From Magicicada septendecula (Eukaryota > Arthropoda > Insecta > Hemiptera > Cicadidae), in NCBI GenBank assembly GCA_034769895.1, contig CM068373.1, forward strand, positions 20,875,967 through 20,939,966: a stretch of DNA of 64,000 bases, given 5' to 3'. Below the pieces are notes generated by a model. That model saw only the letters and a list, made by a program, of their open reading frames with translations, made no database searches and was not told the DNA's origin. The translations under genes and the position numbers were made by a program. Shown one piece after another: positions 24,691 to 35,810 of the stretch. Numbering within the stretch: position 1 is the first letter of the stretch; every line of letters starts with the position of its first letter.

Positions 24691-25140
24691 ATATTTTTGC
24701 ATATTTTCACACTTTACTTGCATATTTTAAGCATTTTTCATGCATATTTGCATGCATATTTCAGCCTTTTTATGTTGCATATAATCCGGTCTCTAGTAAT
24801 GTCTGTGTTGTCTGTTCTATAATATCTATATTTTTGTGTTCATGTCAACATTAAGTGTTAATGTCAACCAGTATATCTGCCTTATAGGCCTAGTGTTTAA
24901 CATTTTGAATTTATTGTATCATGACAACAGCAAGTGGAAGTAACTTTTCTTCATTTGTTTACATATTCTTGCCATATAATCTTAAAATTTGTGTATCTCT
25001 TAAATCTGTTAACAAAAACAAGAAGAGCTGTCAATGGTTAGCTCTTCATAATCATGTATGCGGTTTGTTAGTCAATTTGTCCAATATTCCCTTAGTCGAA
25101 CAGATGACAAATCTGCAATAAATTGAAAATTAAAAAAAAA

Positions 25141-25858
25141 ATGCTATCCATTCCTCATGAAAGACTCATAAAGTCAGTACTATGCAAGATGTAGTCTTCA
25201 GATTTATATAAGGTGAAATTAAAATAATAATTTTGAAGCAGTACTTTTTATGTACTCTTATTTTGTGTTTTTTATAAAAATTAATTACAAAAACTTTTAA
25301 AGTAGGGCATGTTACTACAGGATTCAACAGAAGACTGGAGTTTAAAATTTTCAGCCCACATGAGATGTGGAATATTAAACTATCCACAGAAATAAATACA
25401 AATATTTTACTGAGACTTTCCAACCAAAAGTACAGTATTCTATTTTATATGTATTAATTATTAAATTTGAACTTCATATTGTTAAGTGGCTTTTAAATAA
25501 AATAAGTTTGTGTGATCAAAATAAATCAAGTTGTGTGAATGTTTCATATCAGACTTTTATAAAAGTAACTGAAGGTGTTGGGGACATATGAGTATATCAG
25601 ATGAAATGACCAATTTAAATACTATTTGAGTCTGCAATAAATTCTGTTTGCACTACGATGGTATAAATCAGCATAGAATTATATAAGATATCTACACAAT
25701 TATGAAGACAGTCTGAAAAATCTTCGGCCTCGACCACAGGCAGCATCACTATTGTGATTTTTTTTCTCATGTTGGTACTACATCTATTGTTTGCATGAAT
25801 CTGCAATTTCTGGTCATTCTATCAAATAATTTGTATCATACAGCCACTTGAAACAGAA
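25141..25858. other. Gap with no feature seen
   Basis: About 700 bp of AT-rich sequence between the Jockey tail and the mariner relic. No convincing ORF or repeat. Confidence 0.4.
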
Positions 25859-25879
25859 GTGTTGTCTATACTCCTTAAA

Positions 25880-26783
25880 ATGGAGAAAATTGAGTATTGT
25901 GTTAAGTGTTCTTTGGGAAAAGGCAAAGTTTATAAAAGCAAAATTTATTCAAGCTTCATTGAAGTGTATGGGGAATGTTCTCCTTCATTTTCAACAGTTA
26001 AAAAATGGGCTGCTGAGTTTAAACATGGTTGTACCAACTTGGAAGATGATCCACATGAAGGACGTCCAAAAATTGTAACAGCACTAGAAACCATCGAAAA
26101 AGTGCATGATATGGTTTTGGATGATCGCTGAATTAAAGTGTATGGAATTGCTGAGACTATAGCCATTTCAAAAGAACGCATTGGGCATATTTTATATGAG
26201 TAATTACAAATGAAAAAAGCTTTCTGCTAGCTCATTCAGAGGAGATACAAAAACACATGCACATGAAAATATCTGAACAGTGCTTGAAGCATTTTAATAA
26301 GAACAAAGCAGCTTCTGTGGTTGGTTTATTACGGTGGTTGAAACTTGGATCCACCACTAATCACCAGAGTCCAAACAACTGTCAAAGCAATGGACAGAAG
26401 CTGGTTCAGCCCCAAAGAAGGCAAAGTCAATTCCATCAGCAGGAAAAGTCATGGCATCTGTGTTTCGGGTTGCCAAAGATTTGGCTCCCTCAGGGTTCCA
26501 TCTTTTCCCAAAACTCAAACTCTTTCTCCCTGGTCAGTGTTTTTCATCAGATCATGAGGTGATTTCAGCTGTAGAGGGGTATTTTTCAGACCTTGCAGAA
26601 AACAACTTCAGGGATGGGATAGTGGCATTGGAATACATGTGTTATGTTAAAGGAGATTATGTGTACAAAAATAAAAACTTTGAAATTATAAATTCGTTTT
26701 CTCATTGTAAGTCTGAGAAGGTTTCAGACCACCCTCATATAAAATATTGGTATGGAGAACCATACATGACTTCCATGTTCTAA
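25880..26783 (+). pseudogene. mariner transposase relic, copy 1
   Basis: From the ATG at 25880 the helix-turn-helix part is readable (SFSTVKKWAAEFKHG, LEDDPHEGRPK, KVHDMVLDD, then SKERIGHILYE after a stop). The catalytic region is badly damaged. An ETWIHH-type segment is out of frame near 26340, and the central part with the second Asp is missing. The sequence jumps to the C-terminal block (LAPSGFHLFPKLKLFLPGQ, YFSDLAENNFRDGIVALE). Mariner transposases are about 340-350 residues with a DDD/D triad; here stops, shifts and an internal deletion rule out activity. Terminal repeats were not found. Confidence 0.85.
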
Positions 26784-26786
26784 GAT
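26743..26786 (+). repeat. Short dispersed repeat, copy A
   Basis: A stretch of about 44 bp containing GGTATGGAGAACCATACATG and ACTTCCATGTTCTAA is repeated almost exactly at 61752-61795. The first half is itself palindromic (GTATGGAGAACCATAC). Confidence 0.8.
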
Positions 26787-26850
26787 TTATATTTAAAATC
26801 ATATTCGAAATGAAATATTTCCATAGAAACTACTTCTTTCTACTTATTGC

Positions 26851-26995
26851 TTCAGCCTTAAACCACAGTACTGTGGTCACTAACGTATACCACCTCACGT
26901 TTTCGCACTCGATTTTCACTGATGATGGAAGTCGATGGCATTGCCGAAACATCTGGTTTTGTAGAAAACATTGGACTACGGCCAAACATCCTGGG
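26851..26995 (+). repeat. Dispersed repeat with CTGATGA...GAAAC motif, copy A
   Basis: Contains CACAGTACTGTGGTCACTAA and, at 26919-26950, CTGATGATGG ... GGCATTGCCGAAAC. The same repeat lies inverted at 38450-38577. The motif resembles those seen at the ends of Penelope-like elements. Confidence 0.7.
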
Positions 26996-27005
26996 AAGGA
27001 ATTTT

Positions 27006-27670
27006 AACAAAAACTATTTCTTTGTTGCCAATAATGTAGTACACATATATAAAAAATATGCATAAAATTAATGGCTTGTATAAGTTAATGATTGATCTCC
27101 ATTAAGTAGTGCTCAAGTTTCCAAAGTTTTAAGATTATGATGTCCGTAATTAAAACATCAGAGCAGGTTTAGTGTGTATGAGGGTACACCATGGACAAAA
27201 ATTTTCAACATTTCCTATTGAGCGTTAGAGTAAAGCTGCGAATGTACAGTGTACGATTCACAGAACAAACATGCGGAAAAGAAGGAGTGCTCGGAAGTGA
27301 ATCATGGACCCTCAGCTTCTTGCAGAGGGTTCATTCCCTAAAGACGAAAAGTCTGTCTATGAATCGTTCCTCTGTAAACACGTGCAGTTACACTGCCCAG
27401 CGATCCACAGGAAGCGATTCGCTATCCATGCTGGATACTTTTTCGGCTTGCACGCGTTATGTTGGTGTGGGTTTCGGCACTTTCCATTTAAAAAGCATGC
27501 AAATGTAAGAAAATAAACATGTGTGAGGCCAGAAATAACGCGAATTTTGTGTGTGTGTGTTCCCTGCCTTTTTATTACAGTAATCATAATAATAAAATGG
27601 AAACGTAAACATTACATAATTGAGATATGCTTGCCTGCCACGAACGATATATTTTCACTCATACATGATT
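27006..27670. other. Unassigned stretch with a GC-richer ORF
   Basis: Overlapping plus ORFs at 27191-27508 and 27304-27516 sit in a locally GC-richer segment. The second (70 residues, Cys/His-rich, starting MDPQLLAEGSF) looks coding-like but matches no family I know. It is followed by a short GT repeat near 27545. Confidence 0.3.
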
Positions 27671-27675
27671 TACTA

Positions 27676-27771
27676 CACTAAAATGAAAAAATTATAATTT
27701 TATTGCCTGGCAACAAAATTATTTTATTTTTAACAATTACCATTGTTTGAAGAAGTTTATATGAATTTTCA
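27676..27771 (+). repeat. Segment shared with the Helitron 5' region
   Basis: About 95 bp starting ACTAAAATGAAAAAAT and containing TTTTATTGCCTGGCAACAAA is nearly identical to 17285-17380 inside the Helitron, in the same plus-strand orientation. Probably a fragment of a related non-autonomous Helitron, or a repeat captured by the Helitron. Confidence 0.75.
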
Positions 27772-27784
27772 AGTACTTTACTGT

Positions 27785-28270
27785 TGTTAAAATGTAAAAG
27801 GTAGCAGGTAAACTACCCCTTCCCCTTAACCAATCTTCACCAAAATCAAAAGTCCTTGAGATCTCTACAATTCAGGGATGTATGCAAAAAATTATTTGAT
27901 TCTGTTTGAATTTGCGGCTGTTATCATTTGCCATAGAAAATACCCTTGTTAAAACATAAAACGTTGCAGGTAAACTACCCCTTTCCCTTAACCGATCTTC
28001 ACCAAAAACAATAGGTCTTGAGAACTCTACAATTTAGGGCTGTATGCAAATAATCTTTTGATTCTGTGTGAATTTGCGGCTGTTATCATTTGCCATAGAA
28101 AATACCCTTGTTAAAACATAAAACGTTGCAGGTAAACTACCCCTTTCCCTTAACCGATCTTCACCAAAAACAATAGGTCTTGAGAACTCTACAATTCAGG
28201 GCTGTATGCGAAACATTATTTGATTCTGTTTGAATTTGCGGCTGTTATCGTTTTCCATAGAAAAAAATCT
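27785..28270 (+). repeat. Three tandem units of about 163 bp
   Basis: Units begin at 27785, 27948 and 28110. Each contains GCAGGTAAACTACCCCTT, a CGATCTTCACCAAAA block, a TTTGATTCTGTTTGAATTTG block and a CCATAGAAAA end. A single diverged copy lies at 62265-62535. Confidence 0.88.
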
Positions 28271-28303
28271 ACAGACAGACACACAGACGCTTTTCGAAAA
28301 ACG

Positions 28304-28528
28304 ACTTTTTTTCATGTTTTGAGTGTAGTACAATCAGAATCTGCAATAATCTCGAACACGATTTTTTTTTGCCATCACCATACTTCCATTTCCTTAAGGA
28401 ACATGGAAGTAAAATGACTTTTTTCATGTTTTGAGTGTAGTACAATCAGAATCTGCAATAATCTCGAATACGATTTTTTTTGCCATCATCATGCTTCCAT
28501 TTCCTTAAGGAACATGGAAGTAAAAATA
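28304..28528 (+). repeat. Two tandem units of about 113 bp with a hairpin
   Basis: Units start at 28304 and 28417 (ACTTTTTTCATGTTTTGAGT). Each ends in the hairpin-forming CTTCCATTTCCTTAAGGAACATGGAAG. The repeat continues directly from the 163-bp array, so both may belong to one element. Confidence 0.85.
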
Positions 28529-28904
28529 GATTCTGTAAGTAGGTTTTATTATTAGTTTGCTATATGTGCGTTTTGCAGATAAATACTGTGTCATTAGAAG
28601 CTATATATATTTCATGATATGTATACTGTAATTGGAATGTGACAGTATTTCATCAAGTGTGTAACAATAGGGAGCTGATTTATTATGTACCCAAAACATG
28701 ATTATCTTTGATGAAAGTGTGAATGATTATGAACTTATTGTCAACAAGTTAAGAACTTAAACTGATATATAACGTAATACAGAATTAAGACATAAGGACA
28801 TAAACTGTAGTATTGTGTTCACGAAAAAAATATGTCTGAAATAGTGAATATATGTGTGTCTATCAGTAAAAATACTGTTTAAGACTAATAACATTCTATT
28901 ATTA

Positions 28905-30530
28905 AACACTTCATGCTATTAAAAACGCTTTACAATTAGTTAATAATATAAAAAATGTACATTTACCACTGAATGCAAAATTAGTTTCATTTGATGTTAA
29001 GAATTTATTTCCGTCTATACCTGTAGATGTTCTGCTGTCTATCTGTTCCTCTTCTTCTTCTTAAAAACGAATTGACCACTTAGGATCACACTACAACTTT
29101 ATTTCTTTTTCTTTGCCTGGAGTTTCCTCTGTCTCCAATACTCCTTCATACGCTCACTGGCTTGTTTCCTTTGATCTTCTGTCCAAGTTCGTCCACTTCT
29201 ATTAGGTCTTCCTGCATCTTGAAACAATTCCAGATTTTTCACTGTACTCCTAAATTCACTTCTTTCTAACATTTGGGACTCTGTGATATTCGACTTTTCT
29301 AAATCTTTTCTAACTTCCTTAATCCACGTTGTAGTGGTCTTCTTCTTCCAGAGGTAGTCGAATATTTGTTTGGTTAAATGGCTGTTTGGCTGTCTATCTG
29401 TTCCTCACATATACAAAATACTTTAACCTTAAATAGTGATCAGAAAAATGAATTATTCTCGGCCTTAGATATTTGCATAGGACAAAATTATTTCCAGTTT
29501 AATAATAAAATCTATAAACAATTAAATGGCTTACCTATGGGCTCTCCTTTATCATCTTTATTAAGTGGAATCTTTATGACATTTTTGGAAGAAAACATTT
29601 TTACATCCAATAACCCCAACATAAAATATGTTTTTCATTGGGCAAGGTATGTTGATAATATATTTTGTATCTGGACAGGAACAGATAGACAGCTCCATAC
29701 GTTCTTAGATTATATTAATTCCTTTTATGGTAGCGTGCAATTTACACTTGAAACAGAAAATATGAAACATTTAAATTTTTGGATCTTACCATTACTAGGT
29801 CACAAAATAATCTTAGTTTTCAGATATATAGAAAACCTACTTTTACAGATACCGTTATACATAAACAATCACTAACATCATGGCACATAAAATTAAGCAG
29901 TTTTCATGCAATAGTTCCTTTATCCAAAGAAAATTTCAATAAAGAAGTAGATATTATAAAAGCCATAGCACAAAATAACGATTATGATGAAAGAATAATA
30001 GACACTTTTTAATTTAAAAAAACAAGAAAATTATTTAAAAGAATTTTATTCCATAGAGCCAGATCAGGGTAATAAAACATTTCATTTAACAGATTACATT
30101 ACGTTTATAACAGATAGGATTAATAATAGGTTAATAACCATGGTCTTAACATGGTATCAGTAAATAAACGTAATCCTTTTCACTACTAGTCAATAATAAA
30201 GAAAAATCAAACACATTGGAGAAAAATGGAGTTTATGAAATACACTGTGCAGAATGCGATGATATTTATATTGGACAATGTGGCCGTGCTCTGAAACATC
30301 GCATTTCTGAACATAAGAAGGAGATTTTAACCAATACACCCATTACAGATTTTGCAGATCATTGCTTACAACACAATCACTTCATAGATACAAAAAACAT
30401 AACACTACTCCACAACATACAAAAAGGTAAAAAAATGGATTTGGTAGAAATTCTAGAAATTAAATAAAAAAGCAATAAAAAATAACAAAAATTTAACAAA
30501 TGAACAAACTGAATTCTGTGTATCCCCTTT
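28905..30530 (+). pseudogene. Penelope-type RT and GIY-YIG endonuclease, broken
   Basis: 28905-29051 encodes the RT finger/palm start with motif A (SFDVKNLFPSIP). After the inserted LINE the same frame resumes at 29390 with HIQNTLTLNS and motif B (NGLPMGSPLSSLLSG). The catalytic box reads YVDN at about 29650 instead of YVDD. The thumb continues in a shifted frame (29779-30012, SFQIYRKPTFTDT). 30216-30467 is the endonuclease (GVYEIHCAECDDIYIGQCGR, a GIY-YIG variant) ending NLTNEQTEFCVSPLL near 30530. In the family these parts copy the RNA and nick the target. The changed Asp, the frameshifts and the insertion make this copy dead. Confidence 0.85.
29052..29389 (-). mobile_element. 5'-truncated LINE inserted in the Penelope RT
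   Basis: The flanks CTGTCTATCTGTTCCTC at 29035-29051 and 29390-29406 are an exact 17-bp target duplication. Read on the minus strand, the insert encodes a LINE C-terminal tail (KTTTTWIKEVRKDLEKSN, then GRPNRSGRTWTEDQRKQASE and a Lys-rich end) with a stop. It finishes in an AAG-rich tail next to the left duplication. This is the structure expected of target-primed reverse transcription, and the intact duplication suggests a fairly recent event. Confidence 0.9.
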
Positions 30531-30540
30531 ATTAAAAGCT

Positions 30541-30658
30541 ATTATTTAGTTTAGTTTATTTTATATTTTGCATTCAGATTATATTTAGTTCAGTTAATTT
30601 TATATTTTACATTCACAGTATATTTAGTTTAGTTTATTTTATATTTTGCATTCAGATT
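30541..30658 (+). repeat. Three tandem units of about 39 bp
   Basis: Units at 30541, 30581 and 30620 share TTTAGTTTAGTTTATTTTAT and TTGCATTCAGA. They lie in the 3' non-coding part of the Penelope-like element. Confidence 0.85.
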
Positions 30659-30895
30659 GTATTTAGTTTTTACAGACACCTGACCTTCCCTTGGCTCCTG
30701 CACTCCGTTCTCCATCTTAACACCCTCACAGACGTTCCAATACACGCCCTAAACAGATGGCCGCCACCACCACCACCTTTACTCACACATCCTGTGTTTA
30801 CGTTTTTAATTCACTCATCTCTTTGACAATGGCTTAGGAAGTTGAAACAGATGTCAGAGTTAAATAAAACCTGTGAAACGTACCAAGTGTTTATA

Positions 30896-32732
30896 TATTT
30901 TAAAAAAACCTTTGTAATAATATGTTTCACCAAATGCCCAACAAGTCATCAATTAATATCGTAATAACATTCTGTCCATTCAGGGACATGCTATTAAGTA
31001 AATTTTATTGGCAGAATAGCAAACAGTTTAAACTTAAATAAAATAAAATATTATACATCTTAATTAAGGATTCAAATGGATAGTTGCTACTTCAAACCAC
31101 ACGGTACCAGATGTTCTTAGATGCTGGAAGTAAGACATTGAAAATTTTGATTTGTTGTTGAAGGTGTCTTATAAAAACCAATTAGATTGCAGGATTGCAA
31201 GTTTATTAAATTTTACTCCGAACAGAAATCTTTTAATTTTGACAGATTGATATGAGCAAGAAAGTATGTCACATTTTCTTTCCCATTTTCATAATTAAGG
31301 TAGAAACTTTTTATATACTACAGTATTTTGTTTATACATATATCCAGTGCTTAATTTCCAATGGAACGGCATACTGGCACCTCTATTTAAATTTTCTTTA
31401 ACAATAAAGTTATTTGCTTATATACACTTAAATATTTTGCATCAAGTACAGTAGGTGAAATTAAATCGAATCAAACTTGTTTACAAATATAAACATTTAT
31501 TAATGAATAATGTCCATATTATACCTTTCTTCACGTTATCAGCTGAAATATAGATATGGAAATCACTGTTATGTATCTAATAGTTCTTTAAACATCGTCC
31601 TTTGTACAGGGATATGAGGCGCTTCCCAAGCGGCAAAAATTGTACAACTCTAAAGACTGTTTTCACACAGGCCAACAGTGAGAATTGCCGGTGTGTGTAA
31701 CACCGCCTAACGGTGGAGCAACATCAGAGCAGTTCAATTTTCGCTGTTTGAGAAGCACCACATATCCCTGTACCGAGGTGATAAAGAACATAACCTCGTG
31801 CTTGTGACTTATACTTGATGATGCGTTCGCATTTTTTCATGCTACAAGTCTAGATATCTCGCATTGAAGTATAAACTAATATTTTTGTCTTGGAAAGTGA
31901 GAGCCTTTGCATCTTGTGTACAAAAATACAAATTGAATCTTTCTAAAAGTGTTAACAAGTGCCATCTGTGGTTGGCACTGTTCCAACCACAGATTAGAAT
32001 TGTCAGTCGCTGATGCAGTAAAATCACTTTCTGAGATTAATAAATTTAAAGCTTTTATTGACAAACTGGATGTTGTGTATCATCATTTTAATGTGAAGTA
32101 CATAGACTCTTGGTTACTCTGAGATCATCAGTCAACTGTAGACACAGAAATCAAGAAAAGAAGCAGAGACATTGAGTGTGATGAAAATATGCGAAAACAT
32201 GGGCTTGCTTGTAAACAGTAAGTCATTTCTATTTCATGTATGCTTTACTTTATCCATTTATTATATTACACATAAATTTACTTTTATTTAGATATGTTTT
32301 TGGAAAATGTTAATTTTTTAATAAACAAAGCATTGTTATATTTGTGATTTAATGTGCCTCATTTTGTTCATATTGTTCTTGGATTAACCGCAGATTTGAT
32401 TATCTGTGCAAGTCGAGCTAATCATTAGTGCGGATAACCGTGATTGACTGTATCTTGAATCGTGTGTATATAATCTATATGTAAATGTAGATAAATAATT
32501 TGTTGGAACAAAATACATAAATTTAAAGGGGAGCTGGATGTGTCCCGGCACCTAATATTTTCTAAATTAACCCCTGCTTATATCGTATATTTATGTACTA
32601 TTATAGTTTTATCAATTTAATTTATTGAGTGAGTTTATTTTTCAGATATCAGTTTCTTGTTTGTAACTGTTATTGTTGCGTTGCCATTTCATTACCATTA
32701 TCTTCTAAGTTGGTTAAATACCATTGTGATAT
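30896..32732. other. Unassigned stretch with a small MITE
   Basis: No gene recognised. A coding-like piece on the plus strand near 32035-32215 (KFKAFIDKLDVVYHHFNVKY) ends close to a GTAAGT at 32219 but contains a stop and matches no family I know. A MITE lies at 31607-31769. Confidence 0.35.
31607..31769. mobile_element. MITE of 163 bp with TA flanks
   Basis: The left end CAGGGATATGAGGCGCTTCC and the inverse of the right end (CAGGGATATGTGGTGCTTCT) match over about 35 bp. Both ends abut TA, as in Tc1/mariner-type insertions. An 8-bp duplication (hAT) was looked for and not found. Confidence 0.65.
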
Positions 32733-33757
32733 GCAAAAAATGGATGAAACATTACTTTTTGAAAGGCAAAACCACAGAGGAGACTAAATCCAAGCTTGAT
32801 AAATATTATGGCAAGTCAGCTCCATTGACTAGATCAGTTTACAAATGATTTGGTTATTTTCATAGTGGTCACATGAGCACAAACAACACTGAATGTTCTG
32901 GACGGCTTGTGAAGTTACAACTACAGAAAATATTGAAAAAAAAACCATGATATGGTGATGGAGGACAGAAATTTGAAATTACTAAGACAATAGGCATGTT
33001 AAATGAATGGGTGCATCATATTTTACATGAACATTTACATATTTAAAAAACTGTTTACAAGTTGGGTGCCATGTTTGCTCATAATTGATCAAAATGTGAA
33101 CGAATAAACATTTCTATGCACAGTTTGGAGCTGTTTCAATATAATCAAGAAGAATTTTTGAACTGTTTTATAACAGTTGATGAAACTTGGATACATCACT
33201 ACCAACCTGAAACCAAGGAACAGTCAAAACAGTGGGTTGCAGTCGGAGAAGTTGCTAAAAAAAAAGGAAAAAATGTCCCATCAGCAGGTAAAGTGATGGC
33301 CACTGTCTTTTGGGATGCTTGTGGCATAATCTTTAATTAACTTTCTAGAGAAGGGTAAAACAATAACTGAACAATATTATGGATCTATGCTGGATCATCT
33401 AAATGAATAAATAAAGAAAAAACCACCACATTTGACGAAAATGAAGGTCCTTTTTTACCAAGATAATGCATCAACTCACTCTTCTGTGATTGTGATAGCA
33501 AAATTGTTTGAATTACGCTATGAAATTCTTTCACACCTCCCCTCCCTACTCGCCACACTTTGCACATTTAGCATCTGTTTCCAAATCTGAAGAAGTGGAT
33601 TGGTGGAAAGAGATTTACGTGAAATGATGAAGTTATTGCTGAAACATCTGCATATTTTGAAGACTTGAATAAATCATACTATAAGGATAGGATTGAAAAG
33701 CTTGAGCATCATTGGACTAAGAGTTTAGTCTTGAAAGGAGATTATACTGAGAAATAA
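32733..33757 (+). pseudogene. mariner transposase relic, copy 2
   Basis: A helix-turn-helix start (HYFLKGKTTEETKSKLDKYY) is followed by decayed linker sequence. The catalytic start NCFITVDETWIHHYQPETKE and KVMATVFWDACGIIF are intact at 33160-33335. The middle (second Asp region) is full of stops, and the C-terminal block (SAYFEDLNKSYYKDRIEKLE, then LVLKGDYTEK) reaches about 33757. It differs from copies 1 and 3, so it is a separate mariner lineage. Non-functional. Confidence 0.85.
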
Positions 33758-34814
33758 ACAAGATTTTTCCTGAAAAATTGTGTGTTTATTTTTGTGCTGA
33801 CGAATCAAACACCACTTTGATAGTTTCATTAATTATTCTTATTATGTACATTACACAGTGAAGAATTAAATAAGTAGCCTTTTACTAATACAGGTCTAAA
33901 TATAAACTAACTTTTTTATGATTTATAAGAATGTAAGCAATAAGAATGTAAGCAATAAGAATGTTTAAATTTGTATTTAATGGATTATGTTTAAAGTTTG
34001 ATTACTATGTCCATTTATTGTCATTTTTAGTTACAAGTAGTATTTTTAATTTCTCTATTATTATTATTATTATTATTAATGTATTTTCTTCTTTAAAAAT
34101 TTTTGTTATGTAAACAAACCACATGTTGAATTTCCTCATGTAGAACCTGAATATATTTCATAACTTGTTTTATGTGGTAGTATGAGCAAACATTTTAAGA
34201 GTGATATGAAATATTTAGATTATTTGTGTTACATAATACATTAGTATGTAATTATTGTATACTGATATTCATCAAAGTTGTATCAATTTAACTGATAACT
34301 TGTGTTATGCGTGTCTGTTGAATCTAAACGTAGAGCTTGATTTAGTTAAATAATTAACTGCAACCAGTGCACTTGGAGACATGCTACCAAAAGCACTTGA
34401 AGACAGGTATAACTGAAAAATACACAACTGTAATTGTGTTAATATTTATAACATATCAGTGGTTTTTTTTTTATTCTGACATTAAACTCATGTTGGTCAC
34501 TGCTGTAGTCAGTTTTGTCACTTATGATACAACATCAATAGAAGACACAAATTGTAATTTAATGATACAGTAAATTAAAAGTGATCGTTCATTCACATGT
34601 GTAGTCATTGGCACCTTGTGTGTGGGCAATACAGTATCACTTTACAAATGTTATTGTTTTACTTATAATCCTAAATTCTGTTGAATTAAAACCCATTGTT
34701 AATTTTCTTTTTTTTAATGACTATAAAAAAAGATAAAATTTCTTTAGCTGAATCTATTTACCATCTGATTTATTTTAAAATGCAAAGATAAAAACTGAAT
34801 ATAATTAAATCACT
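33758..34814. other. No gene seen
   Basis: AT-rich sequence. A 15-bp unit (TAAGAATGTAAGCAA) is repeated in tandem at 33925-33968, and a short ATT repeat lies near 34062. Confidence 0.45.
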
Positions 34815-34912
34815 ACCAACACGGAACAGAAAGTTTTTTATGGGTAAAAACGTAAAAGTTTTACCTTATAGCCTGAACCAGTTTTTGCTTATTATAAGCT
34901 TCATCAGCCACT
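34815..34912 (-). repeat. Dispersed repeat (CTGATGAAGCTTATAATAAGC family), copy 1
   Basis: The minus strand reads CTGATGAAGCTTATAATAAG followed by CAAAAACTGGTTCAGGCTAT and a GTAAAA-rich block. Related copies occur at 41235-41466 (as an inverted pair) and 54150-54320. Confidence 0.75.
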
Positions 34913-35810
34913 GGGAGTGCTGTCTTGTTGTAAGAATGTAAGACATTTATAAAATATGAAATGATGCTCGGCCACCTTGAACCTTGCTTTGTGTTTCTTT
35001 TGTGGTTTCTGACAGTTACGATACTTTGACAGATAAACAATATTATTTTCTGCTTTAATACATTGCACTCATGGAAGATGTTCTGTTTAGTAGGTGACAT
35101 GCTTTAAAGTAAAACAATTAGTTCGTTAAATTATTTTTTGCCACGGTAGTTGTAAGTCCAGTTTCATATTATTTTCTTCTTCTTCTTCTTCTTATTTTCA
35201 TATCAGTATCCCTGCCATCTTGTTTCTTATTATTCTTCTTTATTTTGATGACTATCCACTCTTCCACACCTTTCTAAATGTACTCAAATTTCTTCTTCCT
35301 CATTTACCCAAAATATTTGTCTTATTAGATTCTGAATGTACGTGTTCTCTGCATAAAATACATGATTCTTTATGTATGATAATGTGTTGAACAGAAAGCT
35401 GTACATCGTAACATCTGGTAGCTCTATTTGTAAGAATATAATTTACAAAGTGTACAACCAGATACATATCACTACAGGTAATTATTCTGATATACTTCAT
35501 GTAAATATATGGATAACATCACTTTAATCAAAACACTTACATCATAGTTTGTTTTAGTCACTTTTCAGTCAAAAACTAAATAGGACGTTATTTAACTTAA
35601 CATGAGAATATATAAAATCTGCAATCAAAAGAGGCAGATAAGTTGGGATTTTACTGTTAAAATATACCATTCAAATAGTCATAGGCTTATACTTAAAAAT
35701 CTTATCTATAACAAAAATTCTTATACAACTAAATTACTTTAGTTCTACTATAATTTTAGCTATTCTACAATATCCGAATTTTATGTGTAATTAGTAAATT
35801 TTTATTACAG

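Larger units (their letters stand above)
22701..24795 (+). mobile_element. hAT transposon (2.1 kb) with 8-bp target duplication
   Basis: Termini are TAGAGACCGGATTATATGCA at the left and its inverse at 24775-24795, flanked by GTAATGTC on both sides (22693-22700 and 24796-24803). The 8-bp TSD and the transposase type both support hAT. Subterminal regions at both ends are full of the repeated string GCATATTTGCATA. The target was the 3' UTR of the Jockey fragment, so the hAT is the younger insertion. Confidence 0.9.
22205..25138 (+). mobile_element. 5'-truncated Jockey-type LINE, interrupted by a hAT element
   Basis: Coding sequence at 22213-22668 is the C-terminal end of a Jockey ORF2. About 25 bp of 3' UTR follow before the hAT at 22701, and the 3' UTR resumes at 24796 and ends in an A-rich tail near 25128-25138. 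The 5' truncation point is near 22205. No target duplication was identified. Confidence 0.72.
28905..30895 (+). mobile_element. Penelope-like retroelement, 5'-truncated
   Basis: An RT domain followed by a GIY-YIG-like endonuclease in this order is the hallmark of Penelope-like elements. The 3' region contains a 39-bp tandem repeat and, near 30831, a degenerate CTGA...GAAAC motif of the sort found near Penelope ends. The RT is interrupted by a LINE insertion (29052-29389). The 5' end is missing beyond about 28905. Confidence 0.8.

Noticed and set aside
31607..31769. hAT assignment of the small MITE because of CAGGG ends
   Set aside because: No 8-bp direct duplication flanks it; only TA is common to both sides.
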